Below, one piece after another: positions 46,471 to 54,579 of a stretch of DNA of 64,000 bases. Every line of letters begins with the position of its first letter. Position 1 is the stretch's first letter. Both the position numbers and the translations under genes were made by a program. The stretch covers positions 1,240,001-1,304,000 of the forward strand of contig JAWLAG010000001.1 of assembly GCA_041395505.1 (NCBI GenBank). The letters are read 5' to 3'. Origin of the DNA: Steroidobacteraceae bacterium. Lineage in GTDB: Bacteria; Pseudomonadota; Gammaproteobacteria; Steroidobacterales; Steroidobacteraceae. A model generated the notes under the pieces. It saw nothing but the letters and a program-made list of their open reading frames with translations, ran no database searches and was not told the DNA's origin.

Positions 46471-47328
46471 TCAAACCGATGCATCCCCGATCTTGCGACT
46501 AGTGTCGGCAAGGTTTACGAGTTCCACCGTGGTCGAGGCCAGGCGTATGCGTCCTTGCGACTCATCGACCGCAGCGAGGAAACGCTGGGCGAGCGCGTCC
46601 TTGGTCAGCCGCCGCCGGCGATAATCGACGACGTAGCGCCCGGTGAGTTCGATCCAGTTGTCGGTAAGGATCATGCTCACCAGCGGCTCGATGCGCGCAT
46701 TCTCCAGCGCATATTTCTCACGTGCCTGTTGCCAGGCTGTTGCACTGGCGCGCGCATGTTGCCAGTCGGACCCATAGCGGATCGGAATCTTGATTTCATC
46801 CCACAGGAACGGGTAATCGGCCGAATAATTGAACACCGGCTCTTTGAATACGAAGCTGTTGGCGATGCGCACGATGCGACCGTTGTAGAGATCGCCCGCG
46901 ACCCACTCGCCAACCTCCATCAAGGTGGTGCGCAGCACGCCGATGTCGATCACATCGCCCTTGATGCCGCCGAGCTGCACGCGATCGCCGATGGCGTAGA
47001 AGCGTCCGAAGGTCACCGCGACCCAGCCCGCCACACTCGCAATGACCTCCTGCAATGCGAATGCGATACCGGCGCCGGCGACGCCCAGCGCCACAGTGAG
47101 CCCGGTCAGTCGCGAACTGAAGGCCGACAGCAGCACCAGGGCTGCAATCAGGTAACCGCTGAAGCGCAGGAAGCGGCGCACGCGGTGCGCGGCGACACCA
47201 CCGTGCAGGTGGCGCGTCACTGTGCGCTGCAGGAGATTCACGACCAGCAGGATGACGATGACGAGAACGACCGGCGGCAGCCAGTTGCGGAGGCTCTCGG
47301 CGGTTACCCACTGTGGCAGTTCAAACAT
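46471..47328 (-). CDS. MscS family mechanosensitive ion channel protein
   Basis: A 285-residue small-conductance channel with three N-terminal membrane segments (about 16-32, 52-72, 76-100). The pore helix is glycine/alanine rich (GVAGAGIAFALQEVIASVAGW), followed by the beta domain (GDRVQLGGIKGDVIDIGVLRTTL) and a C-terminal mixed domain. It protects against hypo-osmotic shock. The start overlaps the lapA-like gene by 8 bp, and it is the last gene of the minus-strand unit mltD-fabI-lapA-mscS. Confidence 0.9.
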   Translation of the reverse strand: MFELPQWVTAESLRNWLPPVVLVIVILLVVNLLQRTVTRHLHGGVAAHRVRRFLRFSGYLIAALVLLSAFSSRLTGLTVALGVAGAGIAFALQEVIASVAGWVAVTFGRFYAIGDRVQLGGIKGDVIDIGVLRTTLMEVGEWVAGDLYNGRIVRIANSFVFKEPVFNYSADYPFLWDEIKIPIRYGSDWQHARASATAWQQAREKYALENARIEPLVSMILTDNWIELTGRYVVDYRRRRLTKDALAQRFLAAVDESQGRIRLASTTVELVNLADTSRKIGDASV

Positions 47329-47542
47329 CGAAATCGAGTTTCGCGCGGCGACGTCGCCTGACGGCGAGCCACAAGGACGCCCAGAGCGCGCCGATCACGG
47401 TGGCCGAGGCGACGACCACCACCAGCGGTAGTTCCAGATACCAGAGAAACAGGCGCACCTGCACGTCCTGCAGATTCTGCAGGGCGAAAACCGAAACCAG
47501 GGTTCCAAGCAGCGCACCGGCGTAGAATCGCAAGCGCGACAT
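47321..47542 (-). CDS. LapA-domain (DUF1049) small membrane protein
   Basis: A 73-residue protein with two hydrophobic segments (about 5-25 and 35-60) and a basic C-terminal end (RRRRRAK), the usual layout of LapA/YciS. In E. coli LapA acts with LapB in control of lipopolysaccharide synthesis through LpxC turnover. Here it is not beside lapB but between fabI and mscS. It overlaps mscS by 8 bp. No strong ribosome site is visible; fabI ends 6 bp upstream. Confidence 0.82.
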   Translation of the reverse strand: MSRLRFYAGALLGTLVSVFALQNLQDVQVRLFLWYLELPLVVVVASATVIGALWASLWLAVRRRRRAKLDFDV

Positions 47543-47548
47543 GCCGTG

Positions 47549-48343
47549 TTATTCGCCTTCGTGCGGAAAGCTCATGCCGACGGTGCTGAAGCCGCTGTCG
47601 ACATAGAGAATTTCACCGGTGATGCCGCGGGCCAGGTCGGAGCAGAGAAATGCGGCGGCATTGCCGACGTCATCGAGCGTGACATTGCGCTTGAGCGGTG
47701 CCACCTCCGCGACGCGGCCCATCATCTTGCGAAATCCCGGGATTCCGGCAGCCGCCAGTGTCTTGACCGGTCCCGCCGAGATGCCATTGACGCGCACTCC
47801 CTTCGGCCCGAGATCGAGCGCCAGGAAGCGGACGTTGGCTTCGAGGCTCGCTTTGGCGAGTCCCATGACGTTGTAATTCGGTATTGAACGCACCGCGCCC
47901 AGGTAGGACAGGGTGACTACGGCCGAGTCGTGGCCAGCGAGCAAGGGCTCGGCCGCGCGTGCAAGCGCAGTCAGGCTGTAGCTGGATACATCGTGTGCAA
48001 TGCGAAATGCCTCGCGTGTTGTGCATTCCACGAAATCTCCGGTGAGTGCCTCGCGCGGCGCGTAGGCGACGGCGTGGACCAGTACGTCCAACCGGCCCCA
48101 ATCCTTGCGAAGGCGCGCGAACACCGCCTCGATCTGGCTATCATCGGTAACATCGAGCGGCAGAACGAGCGACGACCCCAGCGAATGGGCAAGCGGTTCT
48201 ACCCGGTCCTTCAGTTTGTCGTTCGCGTACGTAAAGGCGAGTTCGGCCCCCTCGCGATGCATGGCCTGGGCAATACCCCAGGCGATTGACCGATCCGACG
48301 CCACGCCGATGATCAGCGCGCGCTTGCCCTGCATGAAAGCCAT
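47549..48343 (-). CDS. fabI: Enoyl-[acyl-carrier-protein] reductase (NADH)
   Basis: Last step of each fatty acid elongation cycle. The 264-residue SDR protein keeps the catalytic Tyr147, Tyr157 and Lys164 (E. coli 146, 156, 163) in SYLGAVRSIPNYNVMGLAK. The ATG at 48343 has AGGGGAC five bases upstream; an in-frame TTG at 48373 abuts the mltD stop and is unlikely. Residue 93, the triclosan/diazaborine-sensitive glycine of E. coli FabI, is alanine here (AVAYAP). It lies downstream of mltD in a minus-strand unit, unlike Pseudomonas where it follows ppiD on the same strand. Confidence 0.95.
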   Translation of the reverse strand: MAFMQGKRALIIGVASDRSIAWGIAQAMHREGAELAFTYANDKLKDRVEPLAHSLGSSLVLPLDVTDDSQIEAVFARLRKDWGRLDVLVHAVAYAPREALTGDFVECTTREAFRIAHDVSSYSLTALARAAEPLLAGHDSAVVTLSYLGAVRSIPNYNVMGLAKASLEANVRFLALDLGPKGVRVNGISAGPVKTLAAAGIPGFRKMMGRVAEVAPLKRNVTLDDVGNAAAFLCSDLARGITGEILYVDSGFSTVGMSFPHEGE

Positions 48344-48373
48344 GTACGTCCCCTGGTCATTGCCGCCCGACAA

Positions 48374-50125
48374 TCAGCCTTTGCGGCTGACGTGAATCTT
48401 CAATCGCTGGCCGGGTCTCAGTATGGACCTTGTGGTCAGTCCGTTCCACTGCGCAATCTGGGTGACGGTGACCTGGAAGATGCGCGCGATCTGCCAGAGG
48501 TTGTCACCACGGCGAACCACATAGGTGACCTGGCGTTTCGTGCCGGAATCGGCGGCGGTCGCGTTGTTCGTGCTTGCGGCAGGGGCGCTCGACGCGCGGG
48601 CCGCAGGATTCAATACGAGCCGCTGTCCCGTGCGCAACGTCGAACGCGGGTTGATGCCATTGATGCGCGCAAGCGTCGCGACGTTCATGTTGTTGCGGCG
48701 TGCGATCGTCCAAAGGGAATCGCCACGGCGCACCACGTGAACGACCGGTCGGCCGCGCACCCGATGCAAACCGCCGTCGACTCGCGCTGCGGCGAGCATC
48801 ACTTTCTCCGGCAGGGCGGTGGCGCCCGAGGGAACGCGCAAATCACTGCCGACGCGCAGCAGGTCGTTCGGGCCAAGATCATTGAGCTCGCGTATGACAT
48901 GGGGCTGTGTGTGATACTGCGTCGCGATGCTTGCGAGCGTCTCGCCGGCCGCAATGTCGTGGTGTGAGACACGCATCAGCTCGTCAGGTGAAAGCGTTGC
49001 TACGCTTTCGCGAAAGACATCAGCGGTGTCGGCGGGAATCAGCAGGCGATGCGGGCCGGCCGGGTCAGTGGCAAAGCGGTGAAATGCCGAATTGAGCTCA
49101 TAGAGCTCCTCCGCGCTGATGCCCGCGAGCTCGGCCGCGAGCTTCATGTCGATCTGTCCGGGCAATGGCACAACGGTGAAATAGGGTTCGTCGCGGATTG
49201 CTGAAATCGCTATTCCATAGCCTTCCGGATCCGCAATGAGCCGCTTCATTGCCAGCAGCTTCGGGACATAGGAGCGTGTCTCGCTCGGCAGGCGCAGACT
49301 GAAGAAATCCGCCGAGCGCCCAGCCGCAAGGTTCTGCCGGACAGCGCGCGCCACGCAGTATTCCCCACAGTTGTAGGCGGCGACCGCGAGCAGCCAGTCA
49401 CCGTTGAATTTGTCGTGCAGGAATGCCAGGTAATCGAGTGCGCCACGCGTCGCCTCGATGACATCGCGGCGTCCGTCGTACCACCAGTTCTGCTTCAGGC
49501 CGAAGCGCTCACCCGTGCCCGGTACGAACTGCCACAGGCCCGAGGCGCGGGCACGCGAATAAGCATAGGGCTGGAACGCGCTCTCGATCAGCGGCAGCAA
49601 CGCGATTTCCATCGGCATCTGCCGGGCCTGGACTTCTTCGACGATGTGGTAGAGGTAGAGCCCCGCGCGTGAGAACACCCGGTCCAGGTAGTCGGGATTG
49701 CGCACATACCAGTAGAGCTGGCTGTCGATGCTGCGCGAGCTGCGATCCTCGAGTGCGAATCCATCGCGAATGCGGTCGAACAAGTCGCTGACGACCCGCG
49801 CATTGGCGGCGAGCGGTGCTTCCAGTGGCCGCAGTGGCTCGAGCAGCGGATCGCCCGGCTCGTCATCGCCCTGCGCGTGACCACCAGCGCCAGGTTCGTC
49901 GCCCAGGTGGGTTGCCGAGCCATCGGCTCGTGCCGCCGCAGGATCGACAGTTTCGGCTGCCGTCGCGACGGAGCCGTCGGTCGCCGGCGCTGGCGCGAGG
50001 GATTCGCCCTGCATGGCCACAGGCGCGCGCAGCGTCGAGCAGGCGCCCATGGCAAACAGGGCCACGGCTGCCAGGACAATGATCGCCGGCTTTGAGGTCT
50101 GATCCTTCAAATACGGACCCGCCAT
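48374..50125 (-). CDS. mltD: Membrane-bound lytic murein transglycosylase D
   Basis: Outer-membrane lipoprotein that cleaves peptidoglycan glycan strands to anhydromuropeptides. The signal peptide ends in a lipobox with Cys29 (AMGAC). After a Pro/Ala/Asp-rich linker comes the SLT domain (about 155-300) with catalytic Glu181 in LLPLIESAF, then GLWQFVPGTG. The C-terminus has three LysM domains: one less typical near 390-435 and two clear ones (VVRRGDSLWTIA and VVRRGDNLWQIA). Length is 583 residues. The gene is divergent from a methyltransferase gene, with a 142-bp gap. Confidence 0.94.
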   Translation of the reverse strand: MAGPYLKDQTSKPAIIVLAAVALFAMGACSTLRAPVAMQGESLAPAPATDGSVATAAETVDPAAARADGSATHLGDEPGAGGHAQGDDEPGDPLLEPLRPLEAPLAANARVVSDLFDRIRDGFALEDRSSRSIDSQLYWYVRNPDYLDRVFSRAGLYLYHIVEEVQARQMPMEIALLPLIESAFQPYAYSRARASGLWQFVPGTGERFGLKQNWWYDGRRDVIEATRGALDYLAFLHDKFNGDWLLAVAAYNCGEYCVARAVRQNLAAGRSADFFSLRLPSETRSYVPKLLAMKRLIADPEGYGIAISAIRDEPYFTVVPLPGQIDMKLAAELAGISAEELYELNSAFHRFATDPAGPHRLLIPADTADVFRESVATLSPDELMRVSHHDIAAGETLASIATQYHTQPHVIRELNDLGPNDLLRVGSDLRVPSGATALPEKVMLAAARVDGGLHRVRGRPVVHVVRRGDSLWTIARRNNMNVATLARINGINPRSTLRTGQRLVLNPAARASSAPAASTNNATAADSGTKRQVTYVVRRGDNLWQIARIFQVTVTQIAQWNGLTTRSILRPGQRLKIHVSRKG

Positions 50126-50267
50126 ATCTGTTTGCGTTTTTTACGGCTCCCGAACCATCCAATGGAATGGCCGCAACGTACTGGCGACGCTACGCGTGAC
50201 GGGACGCGTATTAAAGCTGTAACTTCACAAAATTGCTATCCTTTTGATTTTACATGCTGACCCCTGC
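50126..50267. promoter_or_regulatory. Divergent intergenic region mltD / methyltransferase
   Basis: A 142-bp AT-richer gap between two divergent starts. TATCCT at 50237-50242 is a possible -10 for the rightward gene. TAATAC on the minus strand near 50208-50213 could serve mltD. Neither has a convincing -35. gloB, which occupies this place in E. coli and Pseudomonas, is absent. Confidence 0.35.
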
Positions 50268-50990
50268 ATGAGTTCAAGCACCACCGCCCCCCGCGCCTGG
50301 TGGCAGGCCAACCCCGGCGCAGGCCTTCTGCACGTCGAGGCGTCGCTGCTGCGCGACGAGCTGGACAATGTCTTCGGCTGGGAAATGTTGCAGGTCGGCG
50401 ACTGGGGGCCACCGGGACAGCTCCTGCGCGGGGCTCGCACGCGCCGACAGACGGCAATCGGCGGATTGGGCCAGGTCCAGGCTCGCGCCGCGCAACTGCC
50501 CATTGCAAGCGACAGCATCGATGCCGTGCTGCTACCGCACACGCTGGAATACGAAATCGACCCTTACGCCGTCATTCGCGAGGTTGACCGCGTGCTGGTC
50601 GGCGAGGGCACGTTGCTGATCCTGGGATTTCGTCCGTTGGGGCCCTGGGGCATGCGCGCCCTCGCGGCGCGACACGGCTTTCCGCCGGGACTGAAGCGCG
50701 TGAATCGCGAAGGGCGGTTGCGCGACTGGTTGAAACTCCTGGGATACGAAGTCGCACCGCCGCGTCACTACCTGTACAGCCTGCCGATGCGACGCTGGGG
50801 CGAACCTCTGCCGTCCCAGGACAGCCCGGCGGCGCTGCGCCGCGGCTGGTGGTATCCGCTGCCTGCGAGCGCTTATATCCTGAGAGCACGTAAACGGCTG
50901 TTTACCTTGACGCCCGTGCGTCAACGACGCAGTGACCGGCGTCGCCTGCTGGGCGGTCTGGCGAACCCCACCACGCAGGCACGACTTTGA
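50268..50990 (+). CDS. SAM-dependent methyltransferase-like protein (YafS type)
   Basis: A 240-residue class I methyltransferase-fold protein recognised by the block LPIASDSIDAVLLPHTLEY, then REVDRVLVGEGTLLILGF and NREGRLRDWLKLLGYEV. The usual glycine-rich SAM motif is poorly kept (LQVGDWGPPGQLL), as in YafS relatives. The substrate is unknown. The position between mltD and rnhA-dnaQ matches yafS in E. coli and its Pseudomonas counterpart. The stop overlaps the rnhA TTG start as TTGA. Confidence 0.82.
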   Translation: MSSSTTAPRAWWQANPGAGLLHVEASLLRDELDNVFGWEMLQVGDWGPPGQLLRGARTRRQTAIGGLGQVQARAAQLPIASDSIDAVLLPHTLEYEIDPYAVIREVDRVLVGEGTLLILGFRPLGPWGMRALAARHGFPPGLKRVNREGRLRDWLKLLGYEVAPPRHYLYSLPMRRWGEPLPSQDSPAALRRGWWYPLPASAYILRARKRLFTLTPVRQRRSDRRRLLGGLANPTTQARL

Positions 50991-51424
50991 ATCGCGTCAT
51001 CATCCACACCGACGGCGCCTGCCGCGGCAATCCGGGCCCGGGCGGCTGGGCGGCCGTATTGCGCTACGGGGAGAACGAACGTGAGATCAGCGGCGCGCTG
51101 GCCGAGACGACCAACAATCGCATGGAACTGATGGCGGTCATCGAAGCCTTGCGCGCCTTGAAGCGCAATGTCAGCGCCGACATCTACACGGACTCGCGCT
51201 ACGTGCAGCAGGGCATCAGCGAATGGCTGCCCGAGTGGAAACGTCGCGGCTGGCGCACCGCGTCACGCAAACCCGTCAAGAACCAGGACCTGTGGCAGAC
51301 ACTCGATGAACTGACCAACGGTCATGAACTGCGCTGGCACTGGGTGAAGGGGCATGCCGGACATCCCGAAAACGAGCGCGCGGATGCGCTGGCCAACCAG
51401 GCGATCGACCGCTTGCTCGGTTAG
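50987..51424 (+). CDS. rnhA: Ribonuclease HI
   Basis: Cleaves the RNA strand of RNA-DNA hybrids. The DEDD catalytic residues are Asp9, Glu47, Asp69 and Asp133 (E. coli 10, 48, 70, 134). Length is 145 residues. Starts at TTG 50987 overlapping the methyltransferase stop; the N-terminus MNRVIIHTDGAC aligns with the family from there. The TAG stop forms the first half of a TAGAAT hexamer before dnaQ. Confidence 0.96.
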   Translation: MNRVIIHTDGACRGNPGPGGWAAVLRYGENEREISGALAETTNNRMELMAVIEALRALKRNVSADIYTDSRYVQQGISEWLPEWKRRGWRTASRKPVKNQDLWQTLDELTNGHELRWHWVKGHAGHPENERADALANQAIDRLLG

Positions 51425-51427
51425 AAT
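51422..51427 (+). promoter_or_regulatory. -10-like hexamer TAGAAT, six bases before dnaQ; includes the rnhA stop
   Basis: TAGAAT, six bases (GGGCGC), then the dnaQ ATG at 51434. The TAG is the rnhA stop codon. There is no Shine-Dalgarno sequence. A leaderless dnaQ message is predicted, apart from read-through from rnhA. Confidence 0.5.
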
Positions 51428-51433
51428 GGGCGC

Positions 51434-52162
51434 ATGCGACAGGTCGTGCTGGATACCGAAACGACGGGACTCGATGTCTCCTTGGGGCACCGGGTGATCG
51501 AAATCGGTTGTGTCGAAATCGTCAATCGCCGGCCGACGGATCGTTGTTTTCATCGCTATCTCAATCCCGAGCGCGATATCGAAGAAGGCGCGCTTGCGGT
51601 GCACGGCCTGACCCGCGAGCGTCTCGCAGGCGAGCCCAGGTTCGCCGACGTCGCCGAAGAGCTGGTCGAATTCATCGCTGGCGCGGAACTCGTCATTCAC
51701 AATGCCGGCTTCGACGTCGGTTTTCTGGACGCGGAATTCGCTCGCCTGGGCGGCGAATCGCCCAAAGTGAACTCACTGTGCAAGGTGCTCGATACTCTGG
51801 CATTGGCCCGGGAGATGCACCCCGGGCAGCGCAACAGCCTCGATGCGCTCTGCAAGCGCTACAACGTCGACAACTCACACCGCGATTTGCATGGCGCCCT
51901 CCTCGATGCACGTATCCTTGCCGATGTCTACCTGACCATGACCGGCGGCCAGGCCGCATTGGCGCTGAGTGCGCAACCCCTTGCGCAATCCGGCGTCGGG
52001 GGTGCCAACGCCGGCACCACTCGAAAAAACCGTGCGGCAAATCTCATTGTCATCAAGCCGAATGCCGAGGAACGGACCTTGCACGAGCAGTTGCTCGATC
52101 GCATCGCAAAAGAGGCGGGCGGGCGCTGCCTGTTTCGCCCGGACAATGCCGATAACGCATGA
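51434..52162 (+). CDS. dnaQ: DNA polymerase III subunit epsilon
   Basis: The 3'-5' proofreading exonuclease of the replicative polymerase. Exo I motif LDTETTGLD gives Asp7 and Glu9, exo II is HNAGFDVGFLD, and exo III-epsilon is HRDLHGALLDA with the catalytic His. The C-terminal part (about 180-242) provides the polymerase-binding tail. Length is 242 residues (E. coli 243). rnhA-dnaQ adjacency is classical, but here they are co-directional rather than divergent as in E. coli. Confidence 0.96.
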   Translation: MRQVVLDTETTGLDVSLGHRVIEIGCVEIVNRRPTDRCFHRYLNPERDIEEGALAVHGLTRERLAGEPRFADVAEELVEFIAGAELVIHNAGFDVGFLDAEFARLGGESPKVNSLCKVLDTLALAREMHPGQRNSLDALCKRYNVDNSHRDLHGALLDARILADVYLTMTGGQAALALSAQPLAQSGVGGANAGTTRKNRAANLIVIKPNAEERTLHEQLLDRIAKEAGGRCLFRPDNADNA

Positions 52163-52203
52163 GGCAGTGCGAACCACGTCCGGTGGCTGAAAAGGCCCTC
52201 GGC

Positions 52204-52209
52204 TAGAAT
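52204..52209 (+). promoter_or_regulatory. -10-like hexamer TAGAAT, seven bases before the UDP-sugar dehydrogenase gene
   Basis: TAGAAT, seven bases, then the ATG at 52217 in the 54-bp gap after dnaQ. No ribosome site is seen. It may be the promoter of the polysaccharide precursor genes. Confidence 0.45.
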
Positions 52210-52216
52210 TCCTCGT

Positions 52217-53521
52217 ATGGCAAGAAAAGCAAGCAACGGACCAGCATTCAGCATGCGGCGCTGCCGCCTGGGCGTCGTAGGCCTTGGCTACGTCGGGCTG
52301 CCGCTGGCGGTCGAGTTCGGCAAACATTTCGATACCGTCGGCTTCGATGTCAAACCGGCGCGCATCGACGAATTGCGTCGCGGATGTGACAGCACCCTCG
52401 AAGTCAGCCGCGCCGAGTTGCGCGCCGCGCATCGCTTGATCATCACCGGTGACCTGGCGCAGCTGCGCAAATGTCGTGTGTTCATCGTCACGGTGCCGAC
52501 GCCGATCGACGATTACAAGCGGCCGGATCTCACGCCGCTCGAGCGCGCGAGCGAGACGGTCAGCAAGGTCCTCAAGAAGGGCGACGTCGTCGTCTACGAG
52601 TCCACGGTGTACCCGGGCTGCACCGAGGAAATCTGCGTGCCTATCCTGGAGCGCCTGTCCGGGCTCAAATTCAATCGCGATTTTTTCGTCGGCTATAGCC
52701 CCGAGCGCATCAATCCCGGCGACAAGCAGCATCGCCTTACGACCATCCGCAAGGTCACCTCAGGATCGACGCCCGAGGCCGCGGAGTTCGTCGACAAGAT
52801 CTATGCGGCCATTGTCACTGCGGGCACGCACAGGGCAAGCAGCATACGCGTCGCCGAAGCGGCCAAGGTCATCGAGAACACCCAGCGCGACGTCAATATC
52901 GCGCTCATCAATGAGCTTGCGCTCATCTTCAATCGCCTTGGAATCGATACCGAAGAAGTCCTGGTGGCGGCCGGGACCAAGTGGAACTTCCTCAACTTCC
53001 GGCCGGGTCTGGTCGGGGGGCATTGCATCGGCGTCGATCCCTACTATCTGACCCACAAGGCGCAGGAAGTCGGCTATCACCCGGAGATGATCCTCGCGGG
53101 GCGGCGCATCAACGACAACATGAGCCTGTACGTGGCGGGCGAAGTCGCGCGCCTGATGCTGAGCCGGCGCATCCATGTGCACGGCGGTCGCATCCTCGTG
53201 CTGGGCCTCACCTTCAAGGAAAATTGCCCGGATATCCGCAACACCAAGGTCGTCGATGTCGTGCGCGAGCTTCGCGAAATGGGTGCACAGGTCGATGTGC
53301 ACGACCCCTGGGCCTCGAGCGCCGAGGCGAAACACGAATATGGCTTCGGCCTGGTGAGTCGCCTCAAGCCGCGCTTCTACGATGCCGTGGTGCTGGCGGT
53401 GGCGCATGAGCAGTACCGCGAAATGGGCATTACCGAGGTACGGCGCCTGTGCCGCAAGAGCCACGTGATCTACGACGTCAAGCATCTGTTTCCGGCGGAG
53501 CTCGTCGACGGCCGCCTCTGA
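52217..53521 (+). CDS. Nucleotide sugar dehydrogenase (TviB/WbpO-like UDP-sugar 6-dehydrogenase)
   Basis: A 434-residue enzyme oxidising C6 of a UDP-hexose, most likely UDP-GlcNAc or UDP-GalNAc, to the uronic acid with two NAD. The Rossmann motif GVVGLGYVGLPLAVEFG is near residue 20 and the catalytic cysteine is Cys270 in GLVGGHCIGVDPYYLT. FKENCPDIRNTKV and the overall length resemble TviB and WbpO more than UDP-glucose dehydrogenase, but the substrate is not certain. The stop overlaps the epimerase start as TGATG. It is the first gene of the exopolysaccharide locus. Confidence 0.88.
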   Translation: MARKASNGPAFSMRRCRLGVVGLGYVGLPLAVEFGKHFDTVGFDVKPARIDELRRGCDSTLEVSRAELRAAHRLIITGDLAQLRKCRVFIVTVPTPIDDYKRPDLTPLERASETVSKVLKKGDVVVYESTVYPGCTEEICVPILERLSGLKFNRDFFVGYSPERINPGDKQHRLTTIRKVTSGSTPEAAEFVDKIYAAIVTAGTHRASSIRVAEAAKVIENTQRDVNIALINELALIFNRLGIDTEEVLVAAGTKWNFLNFRPGLVGGHCIGVDPYYLTHKAQEVGYHPEMILAGRRINDNMSLYVAGEVARLMLSRRIHVHGGRILVLGLTFKENCPDIRNTKVVDVVRELREMGAQVDVHDPWASSAEAKHEYGFGLVSRLKPRFYDAVVLAVAHEQYREMGITEVRRLCRKSHVIYDVKHLFPAELVDGRL

Positions 53522-54570
53522 TGGGTATGAAGCTGCTGGTCACCGGCGCTGCGGGATTCATTGGGTATCACACCGCGCTGCGCCTCCTCGAACGTGGCGA
53601 CGAGGTTGTCGGGCTCGACAACCTCAACGACTACTACGATCCGAACCTCAAACAGGCGCGCCTTCGGCGATTGCAGGATCACGCCGGTTTCAGCTTCGTC
53701 AAACTCGATCTGGCGGATCGGTCGGCCATGGCCGAGCTTTTCCGCAGCGGCAGTTTCCAGCGCGTCATCCACCTGGCTGCGCAGGCGGGCGTGCGCTATT
53801 CGCTCGAAAATCCATTTGCTTATGTCGACAGCAATGTGACCGGCACGCTCAATGTGCTCGAGGGTTGCCGCTACAATCACATCGAGCACCTGGTCTATGC
53901 GTCGACCAGCTCGGTCTATGGCATGAACACCAACATGCCGTTCTCCGTTCACCACCCGGTCAATCACCCGCTCTCACTCTACGCCTCGACGAAAAAGGCG
54001 AACGAGTTGATGGCGCATAACTACGCGGCGCTGTTCAAGCTGCCGACGACGGGTCTGCGATTCTTTACCGTATACGGGCCCTGGGGTCGGCCCGACATGG
54101 CGCTGTTCCTCTTTACGCGCAATATTCTCGCTGGCAAACCGATCGACGTGTTCAACCACGGTCATCACAAGCGTGATTTCACCTACGTCACGGACATCGC
54201 AGAGGGTGTGATACGCGCCTGTGACCGCACCGCTACCGCCAATCCGGATTGGAACAGCCAGGCGCCTGATCCAGGTTCATCGAGTGCGCCATGGCGGCTC
54301 TATAACATCGGCAACAATGCACCGGTCGAACTGCTGCGCTACATCGAAGTGCTCGAGGATTGTCTCGGTCGCAAGGCCGAGAAGAACATGCTGCCTCTGC
54401 AGGCGGGCGACGTCCCCGATACCGAGGCGGACGTGGACGACCTGATCCGCGACGTCGGGTATCGGCCGGCCACGACGGTCGAGGTCGGCGTACGGCGCTT
54501 CGTCGAGTGGTATCTCGACTACTACCGGGGCCGGGATCCTCAGCCGACGCGGGTCGTCAACCTGGGCTAG
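53521..54570 (+). CDS. NAD-dependent epimerase (UDP-glucuronate 4-epimerase-like)
   Basis: A 349-residue extended SDR. GAAGFIGYHTALRLL binds NAD, the catalytic part has STSSVYG and YASTKKANE, and TVYGPWGRPDMALFLF with RDFTYVTDIAEG is typical of UDP-glucuronate 4-epimerases (LspL/CapI). It is translationally coupled to the dehydrogenase, so the two likely make UDP-uronate and invert C4, for example to UDP-galacturonate or its N-acetyl form. The TAG stop is the first half of a TAGAAT hexamer. Confidence 0.87.
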   Translation: MGMKLLVTGAAGFIGYHTALRLLERGDEVVGLDNLNDYYDPNLKQARLRRLQDHAGFSFVKLDLADRSAMAELFRSGSFQRVIHLAAQAGVRYSLENPFAYVDSNVTGTLNVLEGCRYNHIEHLVYASTSSVYGMNTNMPFSVHHPVNHPLSLYASTKKANELMAHNYAALFKLPTTGLRFFTVYGPWGRPDMALFLFTRNILAGKPIDVFNHGHHKRDFTYVTDIAEGVIRACDRTATANPDWNSQAPDPGSSSAPWRLYNIGNNAPVELLRYIEVLEDCLGRKAEKNMLPLQAGDVPDTEADVDDLIRDVGYRPATTVEVGVRRFVEWYLDYYRGRDPQPTRVVNLG

Positions 54571-54573
54571 AAT
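54568..54573 (+). promoter_or_regulatory. -10-like hexamer TAGAAT, six bases before the aminotransferase gene; includes the epimerase stop
   Basis: TAGAAT, six bases (GCGACG), then ATG at 54580. The TAG is the stop codon of the epimerase gene. There is no Shine-Dalgarno sequence. Same layout as before dnaQ. Confidence 0.5.
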
Positions 54574-54579
54574 GCGACG

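Noticed and set aside
48344..48373. Ten-residue extension of FabI from a TTG
   Set aside because: The ATG at 48343 has a strong AGGGGAC site and matches the normal FabI N-terminus.
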